64,000 nucleotides of DNA from Butyrivibrio sp. GTDB lineage: Bacteria > Bacillota > Clostridia > Lachnospirales > Lachnospiraceae. How positions within the stretch are numbered: the stretch's first letter is position 1; every line of letters begins with the position of its first letter. Location of the stretch: assembly GCF_015056685.1 (NCBI RefSeq), contig NZ_SVFW01000018.1, positions 4,523 through 68,522 on the forward strand, written 5' to 3'. A program made the translations under genes and the position numbers. The notes under the pieces were generated by a model. That model did no database searches and had not been told where the DNA came from. It saw nothing but the letters and a program-made list of their open reading frames with translations. Below, piece after piece: positions 40,573 through 49,630 of this stretch.

Positions 40573-42316
40573 ATACCAGTTTTACCTGGAACTGTGACAT
40601 AAGGTTATGCAGCTGGTTAGACTGATCAGAAAGTTCACTGGATACAGCACTTGATTCCTGGGCAGTTGCTGAATTATTTTGAATTACCTCAGAAATCTGC
40701 TCGATACCCTGATTAATTTCTCTCATATTGCTTGCCTGATGCTGAGCCATGTCTCCGGAGGTTCTCATCATTTCAGCCAGCTCATTTACGGAATCACCTA
40801 TCTCATGCAATGTAATCTGTGTTTCTGCAACAATCTCATTACCGCTGTCAATTTCTGCAAGAGCGGAACTAACAAGTGCGTGGGTGCGCTGTACAGCGTC
40901 ATTCGACTGCTGAGCCAGTTGTCCTATCTCCTGAGCAACAACTGCAAAGCCCTTACCTGTATCTCCGGCTCTGGCAGCTTCTATGGAAGCATTGAGAGCA
41001 AGAAGCTTGGTCTGGGATGAAATAGCTTCAATACTGTTTGCAACTTCCTGGATTTCCTTGGAAGCAGTCGTGATTCTCTGCATTGCTTCCGTAACCTGAT
41101 CCATTTTATCAGCACCGTCTTTTGCTACCTTCTGGGCCGCAATTGACATCTGAACGCCCTTTGCACAATCCGCAGCCATTTTTTCTGTCTGTTCGGTTAC
41201 TGTACTTACTGAAGCTGTAAGCTCCTCGACAGCTGCAGCCTGATCAGTAGCACCTTCAGCCAATTCATTGGCGCCTCTGGACATATTCTCGGCACCCTCT
41301 GAAACTCTTGCAGATGCAGCCTTAACATCATTCATGGTGTTAGAAAGCTTGTCTGTAATGGTATTCATGGACTCGCTGATTGGGCTGAAATTACCATGAT
41401 AAAGATTCGGGGTAATTGTACCTATACTGAAATCGCCTTCAGAAATCTCATTAAGCGAATTTGAAATGTCATTTACGATATTCATGGATGCACGGGTTGA
41501 GTTTTCAAGATCTCTGGCCAGAATATCAAATTCATCATTGGCATGGTAATCAATAGCTACGTTAAGATCGCCTCTGGCCATTTGTTCTGCAGCCTTCGCA
41601 ACCTCGTCAACAGGCATGACAACGCATTTTGTCAGCGTTTTTTGGGCATTTCTCATGAATATGATCAGCAGAATTACCATGATAATACTAATAACAACCA
41701 TTATTGTCATTATAACAATTGTCAAATCATATGAGCTTGTTACCTCATTAGTTACATTGGAGGTCATCTGCCTTGTGTTTTCCACTGTTTGCAATACTTC
41801 AGGCCGAAGCTCATCTCTCATGACCGCGTATATTTCATCTCCATTACTAAGGCTTCCGTCCTCAAGTTCTTCAGCCTCGGCGTACATGGAGGCGAGTTTA
41901 TTGGTTGTTGCTTCCATATTTTTTATATTTGCGTCGAGGGACTTAATGAGCTCTGTCTCGCCACGATATGATCTTAAATTAGTAAGATCTTCTTTCATGT
42001 TGTTAAGCATTGTTTCATGGAACTCTACTATTTGTTCCTGTCTTGTCTCAGATACACGAGTAGCAAGCGCCCACCAGGCAGATTTTCCGAGATTCTGGTT
42101 GTGAATACGAAGAAGTCCCTGATAAGTATTTTGATTGTAATAGTTGTTATAAAGTTTATGATATCCTAATATACCAACTGCGATTGAAATGATAAGCAGG
42201 CAGAGAGATAAGCCAAGATATATGTATATGCGTGTAAAAGTATGCGCAAATTTCTTACCTACATTCATCTCAAGCAACTTGTTATCATCCAAATTTACTA
42301 AATTCTTGATACTCAT
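40571..42316 (-). CDS. Methyl-accepting chemotaxis protein
   Basis: A 581-residue chemoreceptor: helix one about 30-52, four-helix-bundle-like sensor domain (about 53-205, MCP N-terminal type), helix two about 206-228, HAMP (RNAQKTLTKCVVMPVDEVAK onward), then the signalling coiled coil with the hairpin tip EAISSQTKLLALNASIEAAR and GKGFAVVAQEIGQLA. No C-terminal NWETF-like pentapeptide. It is monocistronic between its terminator (40407) and the signalling block. Extracellular ligand unknown; no flagellar or che genes are in the window except a CheY-like receiver. Confidence 0.93.
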   Translation of the reverse strand: MSIKNLVNLDDNKLLEMNVGKKFAHTFTRIYIYLGLSLCLLIISIAVGILGYHKLYNNYYNQNTYQGLLRIHNQNLGKSAWWALATRVSETRQEQIVEFHETMLNNMKEDLTNLRSYRGETELIKSLDANIKNMEATTNKLASMYAEAEELEDGSLSNGDEIYAVMRDELRPEVLQTVENTRQMTSNVTNEVTSSYDLTIVIMTIMVVISIIMVILLIIFMRNAQKTLTKCVVMPVDEVAKAAEQMARGDLNVAIDYHANDEFDILARDLENSTRASMNIVNDISNSLNEISEGDFSIGTITPNLYHGNFSPISESMNTITDKLSNTMNDVKAASARVSEGAENMSRGANELAEGATDQAAAVEELTASVSTVTEQTEKMAADCAKGVQMSIAAQKVAKDGADKMDQVTEAMQRITTASKEIQEVANSIEAISSQTKLLALNASIEAARAGDTGKGFAVVAQEIGQLAQQSNDAVQRTHALVSSALAEIDSGNEIVAETQITLHEIGDSVNELAEMMRTSGDMAQHQASNMREINQGIEQISEVIQNNSATAQESSAVSSELSDQSNQLHNLMSQFQVKLV

Positions 42317-42448
42317 TCTGTACCTCCTATCATATATTTCCGGATAGCAATTTTTTATAGCTACAAAACTATTATAGATTAATTATTTCAATAACTAATG
42401 GATTTTCTGAAATGTTTATTCAAATTTAATCCTTTTATCTTATTTACC

Positions 42449-45355
42449 CTAAGACAAAATTTCTGATAACGTATCAAGGAGATTCTTTATATCAATAGGC
42501 TTTGCTATATGCCCTTTCATTCCGGCATCCAGAGCTCTTTTTTTATCTTCTGCAAAGGCATTGGCTGTCATAGCAATGATTGGCACAGAAGCTTTTTCCT
42601 TATCCTTCAGCTTTAATATGGCTGCACTTGCTTCATAGCCGTCCATCACCGGCATCTGAATATCCATGAGGATAACATCATAGTAACCGGCCTTGGCATC
42701 TTTTACCTTGTCAACTGCTTCCTGTCCATTCTCTGCTGTTTCCACGGCAAAACCGGATTTTTCAAGAAGCTTGGCAGAAATCATTCTGTTGACCTGAATA
42801 TCGTCCACAAGAAGCACTCTTTTACCGGTAAAATCGACCTTGGCAAGATTTTTTTGCTTTTCGTCTTCGTAATTTTTCTTTATATCTTCTTCTGTCTGGA
42901 TTAAAAATGACAGATTTACTACAAACTCTGTTCCTGAGCCTTTTTTGGTATTGACCTCTATAGTGCCTCCCATCAGATCAACAATGCCCTTTACTATGCT
43001 CATTCCAAGGCCTGTACCCTGAATTGTATCTACAGTGGAATCCTTTTCTCTTTCAAAAGCCTCAAATACCTTTTTGGCAAATTCATCTGACATTCCTATT
43101 CCACTGTCTTTAACTCTGATTTCATATGAGGCTTTTGCCGGCTCTGACGTATTTGTTTGAATTACCTTCACAGAAACTTCCCCGTTTGTCGGAGTAAACT
43201 TATATGCATTGCTCAGCAGATTAAGGAGCATTCTGTTTAGTCTGTTTTTGTCGCAATAAACGTATTCATTTCTGATTTGTGTAGTATCGACCGAATAATT
43301 AATTCCCTTTTCGGACATCTGGGTGGTAAAAAGATCTCTTATCTCATCAAAAAATGCCTTTAGATTCAGCGGTGTTTTTTCCAGTTCTATCTTTCCGCTC
43401 TCAATCCTGCTCATCTCCAGAACATCATTGATAAGTGCAAGCAGATGGTGGCTTGAAGCTTCAATTTTACCCAGATATTCTTTTAATTCCTCATAGGAAA
43501 CATTGTCTTCCTTGGCAAGAATTATATACCCGATAATCGCATTCATCGGGGTTCTTATGTCATGGGACATATTTGAAAGAAATATTGTTTTGGCTTTGCT
43601 TCTTTCATGAGCCTTTATGGTCTCTTTTTGCGCCTGTCTTTCACGTTTATACATGATGCTGTATAGCTTTACCATTATGAGCAGGGAAAATAAGATCAGA
43701 GCCATTTGAATGATGATGTTTCTTGTAATAGCCAGGTCTGCTTTGATCATCATATTGCTTACGAAGCTGCTGGCTCTGTCAATGGCATCGGGGCTCATTT
43801 CCGCATCCTGCCTCTGGTAATAATCATTTATGCCGTTTACAACAGCCTTTGTGATATCATTGGTGGCATTCTTAACCCATATGAGAAGTGTAAAGAAAAT
43901 CATGCACATAAATGTGATCCAGACAATCGGAGAATGCCCGAATCTTTTTTGGTTATCGTATTCAAATACAAAGCGGTAATACATAAATCCGATAACACTC
44001 CATATTACGAGGAGCAGATAGCTTTCTGTAGACATGGCGCCGGCAGAAAACAGCATAAAATACAAAAAGATTATGACTGAAATAATGAAGCCCAATATGC
44101 CTGTAAATATAACCTTTCCGTTGTTTTCATATTTGGCTTCGATAGCTGCTGCGGATGAAGTATAGGCATATGCTATGATGGCACCAAACGTAGTAACATC
44201 TACGATCCAACCGATGGCGGTTCTTCCAAGGAATGGAATAAGTACGGATATTCCGGTGAGAGCCAATAGTGCATTTTGCGGTACATGATTATCATTCAAA
44301 CGACTAAACCACGATGGCATTATTCCGTCTTTGGCCATTATATATATAAGCCTGCTGGCAGCTATAAGGTTTCCTACGAGCCCGGTCATAACCCCTGCAA
44401 AAGCTGCGATTCCAAGAATAATAATGCCTGCATCGCCCATTGCATCATGCGCCAGATGGAACGTCGGAAGGCCAAGAATACCTTTGATATTTGGCAGATC
44501 GGCGATATAGTCGACCCATCCTGTATAATTGCCGTGTATACCGGAGGATGCGATCAGAGCAAGAGCAGCGTAGCAAAATACCGATGACAGCAAGGCTACA
44601 CTCAAAATAGGAAAAGTTTTTTTGGGAGAGAAGCTAAATCCTGCAGCGGAATTTGAAATTGACTCAAAGCCTACATAAGCCCAAGGAGAAAGCATAACGA
44701 TGCTTATTATTTGTTTTGCCGGGGAATTACCATTGGGGGCAAAATAGGGTCTTGTTATAATTTCTTTACTTTCGCCAAGGCTAAATACAGCTATGGCACA
44801 GATTGCCACGCCCAGAATAAGAGCCATGCACAAAAAAGTTTGCAGATTTACAGCCAGTTTTTTTTCCTTACTGCATATGCCGTAAGCTACAAGAACAGCT
44901 GTAATTGAAAGAACTATTTCTACTAAGGTAACATCATAATCAAGAATCCGGTAATGGAATCCGAGATTAAAGGCATCACCAATCAGATATTTGCTTATAA
45001 GGCCCAGAGCTGAGGCATTTGCCCACATTATTGCCATATAAACAAGAATCAGATACCATGCACTTATAAAGCCATGATCATATCCAAAGACCTTTATAGT
45101 GTAAGTTAAAGTTCCGCCGGCATCCGGATATCTGGTCATGAGGTAATGGTAGTTGATACCGATTACAAACATGAGAAGGGCACCGATAAATAACCCGAGT
45201 ATTGTTCCCAGGGGACCGGCGATGGGTAAGAACGTGGTTCCCGGCATGACGAAGGCTCCCCAGCCCACAGCACACCCAAAGGACAACGCCCAAACATGTA
45301 TAGGTGAGAGATATCGCTCTAATGCCTGATCATTTTTTGGGATATCACCATTCAT
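42449..45355 (-). CDS. Amino acid permease / hybrid histidine kinase fusion (APC-HisKA-HATPase-REC)
   Basis: 968 residues. Residues 1-495 form a complete APC-superfamily permease of about 12-13 helices (VGWGAFVMPGT in helix one; GFESISNSAAGF in the middle). A further helix (546-566) leads to HisKA with MSHDIRTPMNAI (His598), HATPase (NLLSNAYKF, DSGIGMS, GTGLGMSIVKG) and a receiver (846-965, Asp898 in LMDIQMPVMDG). The fusion suggests a transporter that senses or reports amino acid uptake, comparable in plan to the SSSF-kinase CbrA. The Hpt gene lies 31 bp upstream on the same strand, supplying the next relay step. Motifs in all parts look intact. Confidence 0.92.
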   Translation of the reverse strand: MNGDIPKNDQALERYLSPIHVWALSFGCAVGWGAFVMPGTTFLPIAGPLGTILGLFIGALLMFVIGINYHYLMTRYPDAGGTLTYTIKVFGYDHGFISAWYLILVYMAIMWANASALGLISKYLIGDAFNLGFHYRILDYDVTLVEIVLSITAVLVAYGICSKEKKLAVNLQTFLCMALILGVAICAIAVFSLGESKEIITRPYFAPNGNSPAKQIISIVMLSPWAYVGFESISNSAAGFSFSPKKTFPILSVALLSSVFCYAALALIASSGIHGNYTGWVDYIADLPNIKGILGLPTFHLAHDAMGDAGIIILGIAAFAGVMTGLVGNLIAASRLIYIMAKDGIMPSWFSRLNDNHVPQNALLALTGISVLIPFLGRTAIGWIVDVTTFGAIIAYAYTSSAAAIEAKYENNGKVIFTGILGFIISVIIFLYFMLFSAGAMSTESYLLLVIWSVIGFMYYRFVFEYDNQKRFGHSPIVWITFMCMIFFTLLIWVKNATNDITKAVVNGINDYYQRQDAEMSPDAIDRASSFVSNMMIKADLAITRNIIIQMALILFSLLIMVKLYSIMYKRERQAQKETIKAHERSKAKTIFLSNMSHDIRTPMNAIIGYIILAKEDNVSYEELKEYLGKIEASSHHLLALINDVLEMSRIESGKIELEKTPLNLKAFFDEIRDLFTTQMSEKGINYSVDTTQIRNEYVYCDKNRLNRMLLNLLSNAYKFTPTNGEVSVKVIQTNTSEPAKASYEIRVKDSGIGMSDEFAKKVFEAFEREKDSTVDTIQGTGLGMSIVKGIVDLMGGTIEVNTKKGSGTEFVVNLSFLIQTEEDIKKNYEDEKQKNLAKVDFTGKRVLLVDDIQVNRMISAKLLEKSGFAVETAENGQEAVDKVKDAKAGYYDVILMDIQMPVMDGYEASAAILKLKDKEKASVPIIAMTANAFAEDKKRALDAGMKGHIAKPIDIKNLLDTLSEILS

Positions 45356-45386
45356 AGTTTGTCTCCTTACCGGTATTGCGAAATAT

Positions 45387-45716
45387 TTATTGCAAAAAGG
45401 CTTCTCTTTGTGAAAGAATTTTTTTATAAATTACTTCATAATCTGTCTGTACTTTTGTTCTGAGGTTTTCTGTTATCTCGCTCACTGTTTCGTACAAAGG
45501 AGTGAGAGCAAGATTTCCTACAACTCCCTTTAAAGCATGTGCATCTTCAAACGCACCATCAAGATTGCCCTCTTCCAAAGCCTTTCCCAAAGCCTCAAAA
45601 CGGTCATCTGAAAGTCCAAGTTCTATCATTTCCAGATAAAAATCTTCCATGCCCATACATCTTTCCAGACCTTCATCAACATTTGCTCCCAATTCTCTTA
45701 ATTTCTCAATATTCAT
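45387..45716 (-). CDS. Hpt-domain histidine phosphotransfer protein
   Basis: A 109-residue helical protein starting MNIEKLRELGANVDEG. The Hpt motif EDAHALKGVVGNLA places the phosphorylated His at residue 60. I use the ATG at 45714-45716, with GAGGA about ten bases upstream, because conservation begins there; a longer frame adds 20 residues without a ribosome site. It is co-transcribed with, and upstream of, the hybrid kinase, so phosphate probably flows from kinase His to its receiver, to this Hpt, then to a free receiver such as 47206-47577 or the divergent receiver-GGDEF protein. Confidence 0.87.
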   Translation of the reverse strand: MNIEKLRELGANVDEGLERCMGMEDFYLEMIELGLSDDRFEALGKALEEGNLDGAFEDAHALKGVVGNLALTPLYETVSEITENLRTKVQTDYEVIYKKILSQREAFLQ

Positions 45717-45879
45717 ATTCCTGCATCCTCGATAAAAAGAATATTTATTATTTGACAAATCAAGATAATTATACACAATTCAGACGACAAAATGCGTTAT
45801 TTTAGTTAAATTATATACTTTTTATAGATTGTTTTTATTTTGTTCTGATAAAATTTTCATATGGAGGTCGAGGATATTT

Positions 45880-47193
45880 ATGGCAAAACACAAAATTCTC
45901 ATAGTCGATGATGAAAAGATATCTCTTCGCATGACACAGCATATTTTGTCCAGTGAATATGACACAGTCTGTGCTTCAAATGGAAGGGATGCGATTGAAA
46001 TATATAAAACAGAAAGGCCGAATTTGGTTCTTTCTGATCTTAGAATGCCTGAAATTGACGGATTTGAGCTTCAGAAAAAACTTCAGGATATATATGGAAA
46101 ACAAATCCCGTTTATGTTTATGACAGCTGATAAGGACGATGAGGCTGAAAGCAAAGGATTTGCCATCGGTGCGCTTGACTTTATCAGAAAGCCCTTCAGA
46201 GCTGATGTTTTGCTAAAGCGTGTATTTAATATTCTTCAAAATGTTGAGCAGATACAGGGACTTCAGAAGGCTGCCACCACAGACGCAATGACCGGCCTTC
46301 TCAATAAGGCATCATCTCAGGAAGAAATAGACATCTTGGTCAAAACTACTCCCGGAGCTTTGATGATGATTGATCTTGACAGCTTTAAACCTGTCAACGA
46401 TATATATGGCCATGCTATGGGAGATAAAGTACTTATCCGATTTGCGGAAATAATCCGCTCATCCATAAGAGCAACGGATATTGCGGGAAGAATTGGCGGG
46501 GATGAATTTGTGGTTTTTTGTAAATCAGTCCTTGATGAGGACGTTATAGCCGATAAGGCTGCATACATAAATGAACAGGTTCTTCTTTCCGCAAAAGAAC
46601 TGATGGGACAAAGCATGAATATTCCTCTTGGGGCGTCAATCGGCTGTGCATTTGCGCCTGATGAAGGAGCTGATTTTGTAACTCTTTATAAAAAAGCAGA
46701 TAAAGCATTATATTCTGTTAAGCAAAACGGTAAACATGGCTATAAGGTCTACAGGGAGGAAAAAGCGTCATCAGGCGATGAGGCAGATGAGGCGACTGCG
46801 CTTAAATATGCAATGACTCTTATGGCTGAAAGATCCCCGGGAAAAGGAGCATTTAATCTTCCTACATCGGATTTTAAAAAGATATATCATTTTCTGTCGA
46901 GAGTAGTGGGCAACTATCACAATACCATTCATGTAATACTCTACTCTGTTATTCCGACAAAAAAGGATGTGGATCAGGAGGAAGCAGCAAATGCTTTCGT
47001 TGAAGTTGTTCAGATGTCGTTAAGACAAAGTGATGTTATAACAAGATATGGAAGCAATCAGGTGATGATCCTTCTATTAAAAGCAGTTTCATCTGATTTG
47101 GAAATTGTCACGGAGAGGATTGCCATGAACTGGGAATCCAAAGACATCAGTGCTCTTTGCAAGATCACATATGAAACGAGTGAGTTAAAATAA
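45880..47193 (+). CDS. Response regulator diguanylate cyclase (REC-GGDEF) with degenerate C-terminal cyclase-like domain
   Basis: A 437-residue protein starting MAKHKILIVDDEK, with GGAGG upstream; a longer frame lacks support. Receiver about 1-118 (Asp53 in LSDLRMPEIDG, Lys in FIRKPF), GGDEF domain about 125-290 with DAMTGLLNK, an intact RIGGDEF (206-210) and the inhibitory RATD site (197-200). About 130 more residues resemble a second cyclase fold, with RYGSNQ where GGDEF would stand, so inactive. It should make c-di-GMP when phosphorylated. It is divergent from the Hpt/hybrid-kinase genes, its likely input. Confidence 0.9.
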   Translation: MAKHKILIVDDEKISLRMTQHILSSEYDTVCASNGRDAIEIYKTERPNLVLSDLRMPEIDGFELQKKLQDIYGKQIPFMFMTADKDDEAESKGFAIGALDFIRKPFRADVLLKRVFNILQNVEQIQGLQKAATTDAMTGLLNKASSQEEIDILVKTTPGALMMIDLDSFKPVNDIYGHAMGDKVLIRFAEIIRSSIRATDIAGRIGGDEFVVFCKSVLDEDVIADKAAYINEQVLLSAKELMGQSMNIPLGASIGCAFAPDEGADFVTLYKKADKALYSVKQNGKHGYKVYREEKASSGDEADEATALKYAMTLMAERSPGKGAFNLPTSDFKKIYHFLSRVVGNYHNTIHVILYSVIPTKKDVDQEEAANAFVEVVQMSLRQSDVITRYGSNQVMILLLKAVSSDLEIVTERIAMNWESKDISALCKITYETSELK

Positions 47194-47220
47194 AGTGCCA
47201 ATTCATCACGAATTGGCACT
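47194..47220. terminator. Bidirectional terminator between convergent signalling genes
   Basis: AGTGCCAATTC and GAATTGGCACT form an 11-bp perfect stem with a five-base loop. The TGA stop of the leftward receiver gene lies inside the hairpin (47206-47208), and the rightward GGDEF gene stops one base before it. The T-runs are weak. Confidence 0.6.
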
Positions 47221-47577
47221 GTCTACACATCTTTTTATGGCTTCAAGAACGGCAGTCTTGGTATAGGGTTTAGTAACATATTCATCAGCTCCGTGCTGGG
47301 CTGCTTCCCTGACTTTTTCGCTCTCGGAATTTGCGGAGAGCATTATAACTTTTGCCAAAGGGTCCCGGCCTTTGATAAGCCTTAGCAAATCTATGCCGTT
47401 AAGCTGAGGCATGGAAATGTCCAAAATGGTTATTGATGGTGATAAATCAAGGAATTTGTCATACCCTTCTTTGCCGTTTTCTGCTTCACCGACAACTTCG
47501 TAGCCTTCTATTTCGAGCATGTTTCTCAATAAATTCCGGTTAACAGGCGAGTCATCCACAATAAGTATTCCTGCCAT
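47206..47577 (-). CDS. CheY-like single-domain response regulator
   Basis: A 123-residue stand-alone receiver: ILIVDDSPVNRNLLRNML, phosphoacceptor Asp53 in TILDISMPQLNGID, the Thr/Ser switch in IMLSANSE and Lys in YVTKPYTK. No output domain, so it acts by protein contact or as a phosphate sink. It converges on the REC-GGDEF gene, and its promoter carries the same extended -10 element as the NRPS operon. It could be the diffusible receiver of the Hpt relay or a chemotaxis CheY. Confidence 0.88.
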   Translation of the reverse strand: MAGILIVDDSPVNRNLLRNMLEIEGYEVVGEAENGKEGYDKFLDLSPSITILDISMPQLNGIDLLRLIKGRDPLAKVIMLSANSESEKVREAAQHGADEYVTKPYTKTAVLEAIKRCVDSANS

Positions 47578-47626
47578 TTGATTCCTCCAGCCGCTAAGGC
47601 CTCAACAGAATTAGAATTCTCCATTT

Positions 47627-47671
47627 ATTATACCATATTGCGTTTATCATTTTATTAAAAATAAATTAACT
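47627..47671 (-). promoter_or_regulatory. Promoter of the CheY-like gene, copy 3 of the repeated element
   Basis: On the minus strand it reads TTAATTTATTTTTAATAAA, a variable stretch, AACGCAATATGG and TATAAT (47627-47632), a perfect -10 with TGG just before it. The core matches copies 1 and 2 at about nine positions in ten, but the outer flanks do not. Confidence 0.65.
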
Positions 47672-49445
47672 ACCAATTATTATCTTGCGCCTGTCTCTCT
47701 TTTTCTGATTCCCACTTTGGAATAGGAATATCTTTATGAAGCCTCTCTAAAATGGTATCAAGGCTCTCCGGCCTATGATAAAAGAAGCCTTGTCCCAGCT
47801 CGCATCCTGCGTTTAACAGGAAATTCTTTTGCTCCTCTGTTTCCATTCCTTCACAAAGCGTATGGATTCCCAGCTTATGTGCAATATCTATCATTCCCTT
47901 TAAAATGACTCTGTTAACACCATTATGCGCATCAAGATTTATCAGAAGACTCATATCAAATTTGATAAGATCAATATCAAAACAACTGAATACATTAAGG
48001 GATGAATAGCCGCTTCCAAAGTCGTCTACCCACAATTTATAGCCATTTTCACGGATCTTTTTAAGCTGTTCGTGGAATTTATCTGTTGCTTTAGAAAGCC
48101 CCTGCTCTGTTATCTCGATGATAAAATAACTCTTATCTATGCCGTACTGACTAATATCGTACTTATCATAGATCTTGTTGATCTCTTCAATAACATCAAT
48201 ATAATCAAAATCCTGTCTGGAGAAATTGATGGAGACCGGTAAAAGAGGAAGTCCCTCATCGTAACGGATCTTGATCTCTTTACACACTGCTTCAAACATA
48301 TAAAGGTCCATCTCGTGCATAAGATGATACTTTTCAAGAGCAGATATGAAATCATCAGGATTTATCATCCCTATCTCAGGATCAATCCAGCGAGCAAGCG
48401 CCTCAAATCCCATTCCTTTGCCGGTTTCTATGCGCATGAAACACTGGTAAAAGACCTTTATCCAGTTGTTGTCCATCGCTGTATAAAAGTTTTCGATTAT
48501 ATATCTCTGATGATTGTATAAAGAATCGTCTTCTTCGGTGTAGAATCTATAGTACTTATTTAAATCCTCGCCAACGAGTTTGTTGGCTCTTACACTGTGG
48601 TCAATGCATTCTTTTAGTGAATCGTTCTTGTTGCCTACATATATTCCTACGTTTAATCCCGTTGTTATTCCAAAGGCTCTTGATTTGACCTCTGAATTGA
48701 CACTTTCAATCTTTTTAACTATTTCTTCATCGCTCAAATATTCATCAATAACGGTAAAATGGTCTGAGAAAATACGTGCAACTATTCCATGCGGAAACTC
48801 TGCTGTAAGGATGTTAGCAACAAGGACCAACAGATCATCGCCTCTTTTTAATTCATATCTCCTGTTGTAGGATTGCATGGAGTCTATATCCAGGTAAATA
48901 ACAACCGGATTTTTGCCCCTGGCAACGATTTCCCGTATTTTATTGTCACCATTTTTATTGACATAATTTATATTTGGAAGATTAGTTAAGGCATCGACGT
49001 AAAATTCATCGCTTTGAAACAGCTTATACTTATTTGCTATTTCCACAAACATATCCTTATGTTTTTGAACATCATGGTAAACCAAAAATGCAAGATCTGT
49101 CCCATCTTCCATGGTTTGCCAATAGCCGATTGAATGCATGAGATGATAGCCATCATCCATTCTGATCCTAAAGGTAATGTCATAGTCTGTTTTCTTTTCA
49201 AGAAAATCCATACTTATAGCGCGAAGTTTATCCTTCTCTTCAGGATGAATCCTCTCAAAAAAGATCTCATTATCCCATTTATTATGAAAACGTTTCAAAT
49301 AATCTCTTGATAAACTATGAAAATCAAGAAAACCATCAGAAATAGCAAGCAGCTCATAATCGCCACTTGCTAAAGGTTCAATAATGATCATCGGGACTTT
49401 AAGACTCTCATATGATTTTTTTATATCTTCAGGGAATATATACAA
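47670..49445 (-). CDS. c-di-GMP phosphodiesterase (PAS-like, degenerate GGDEF, EAL)
   Basis: 591 residues. N-terminal PAS-like region (about 20-130), then a GGDEF domain (about 145-300) in which the signature is FSDHF (226-230), so no cyclase activity is expected. The EAL domain (about 315-570) is intact: GFEALARW (347-354), the Asn of VSINFSR, Glu of IEITEQG, DDFGSGYSSL (474-483), IKFDMSLL and CEGMET. It should hydrolyse c-di-GMP, opposing the REC-GGDEF enzyme 500 bp away. Soluble, no membrane segments. It ends within the repeated promoter element and is transcribed singly. Confidence 0.9.
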   Translation of the reverse strand: MYIFPEDIKKSYESLKVPMIIIEPLASGDYELLAISDGFLDFHSLSRDYLKRFHNKWDNEIFFERIHPEEKDKLRAISMDFLEKKTDYDITFRIRMDDGYHLMHSIGYWQTMEDGTDLAFLVYHDVQKHKDMFVEIANKYKLFQSDEFYVDALTNLPNINYVNKNGDNKIREIVARGKNPVVIYLDIDSMQSYNRRYELKRGDDLLVLVANILTAEFPHGIVARIFSDHFTVIDEYLSDEEIVKKIESVNSEVKSRAFGITTGLNVGIYVGNKNDSLKECIDHSVRANKLVGEDLNKYYRFYTEEDDSLYNHQRYIIENFYTAMDNNWIKVFYQCFMRIETGKGMGFEALARWIDPEIGMINPDDFISALEKYHLMHEMDLYMFEAVCKEIKIRYDEGLPLLPVSINFSRQDFDYIDVIEEINKIYDKYDISQYGIDKSYFIIEITEQGLSKATDKFHEQLKKIRENGYKLWVDDFGSGYSSLNVFSCFDIDLIKFDMSLLINLDAHNGVNRVILKGMIDIAHKLGIHTLCEGMETEEQKNFLLNAGCELGQGFFYHRPESLDTILERLHKDIPIPKWESEKERQAQDNNW

Positions 49446-49539
49446 AAGAATTTCTCCTTTGTCCCATTTTTTTCTATAAATAAATCATATAAAAGAAAAG
49501 TATTTTATTGATAATAAATGTCTAAAATAAAGATAAATT

Positions 49540-49568
49540 TTGAGTTAATTTTTTGGCTGTTCTATAAT
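49540..49568 (+). promoter_or_regulatory. Sigma-A-type promoter of the lipoprotein hydrolase
   Basis: TTGAGT (49540-49545), a 17-bp spacer and TATAAT (49563-49568), 62 bp before the ATG at 49631. Confidence 0.75.
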
Positions 49569-49630
49569 CATTAGCTCACTATGAAATGATATCTACACAT
49601 GCTAAAATTAATTTCGGGGAGATTATCAGT

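Noticed and set aside
22985..42316. A phosphopantetheinyl transferase gene for the NRPS
   Set aside because: None of the frames has the Sfp or AcpS motifs; the enzyme must be encoded elsewhere.
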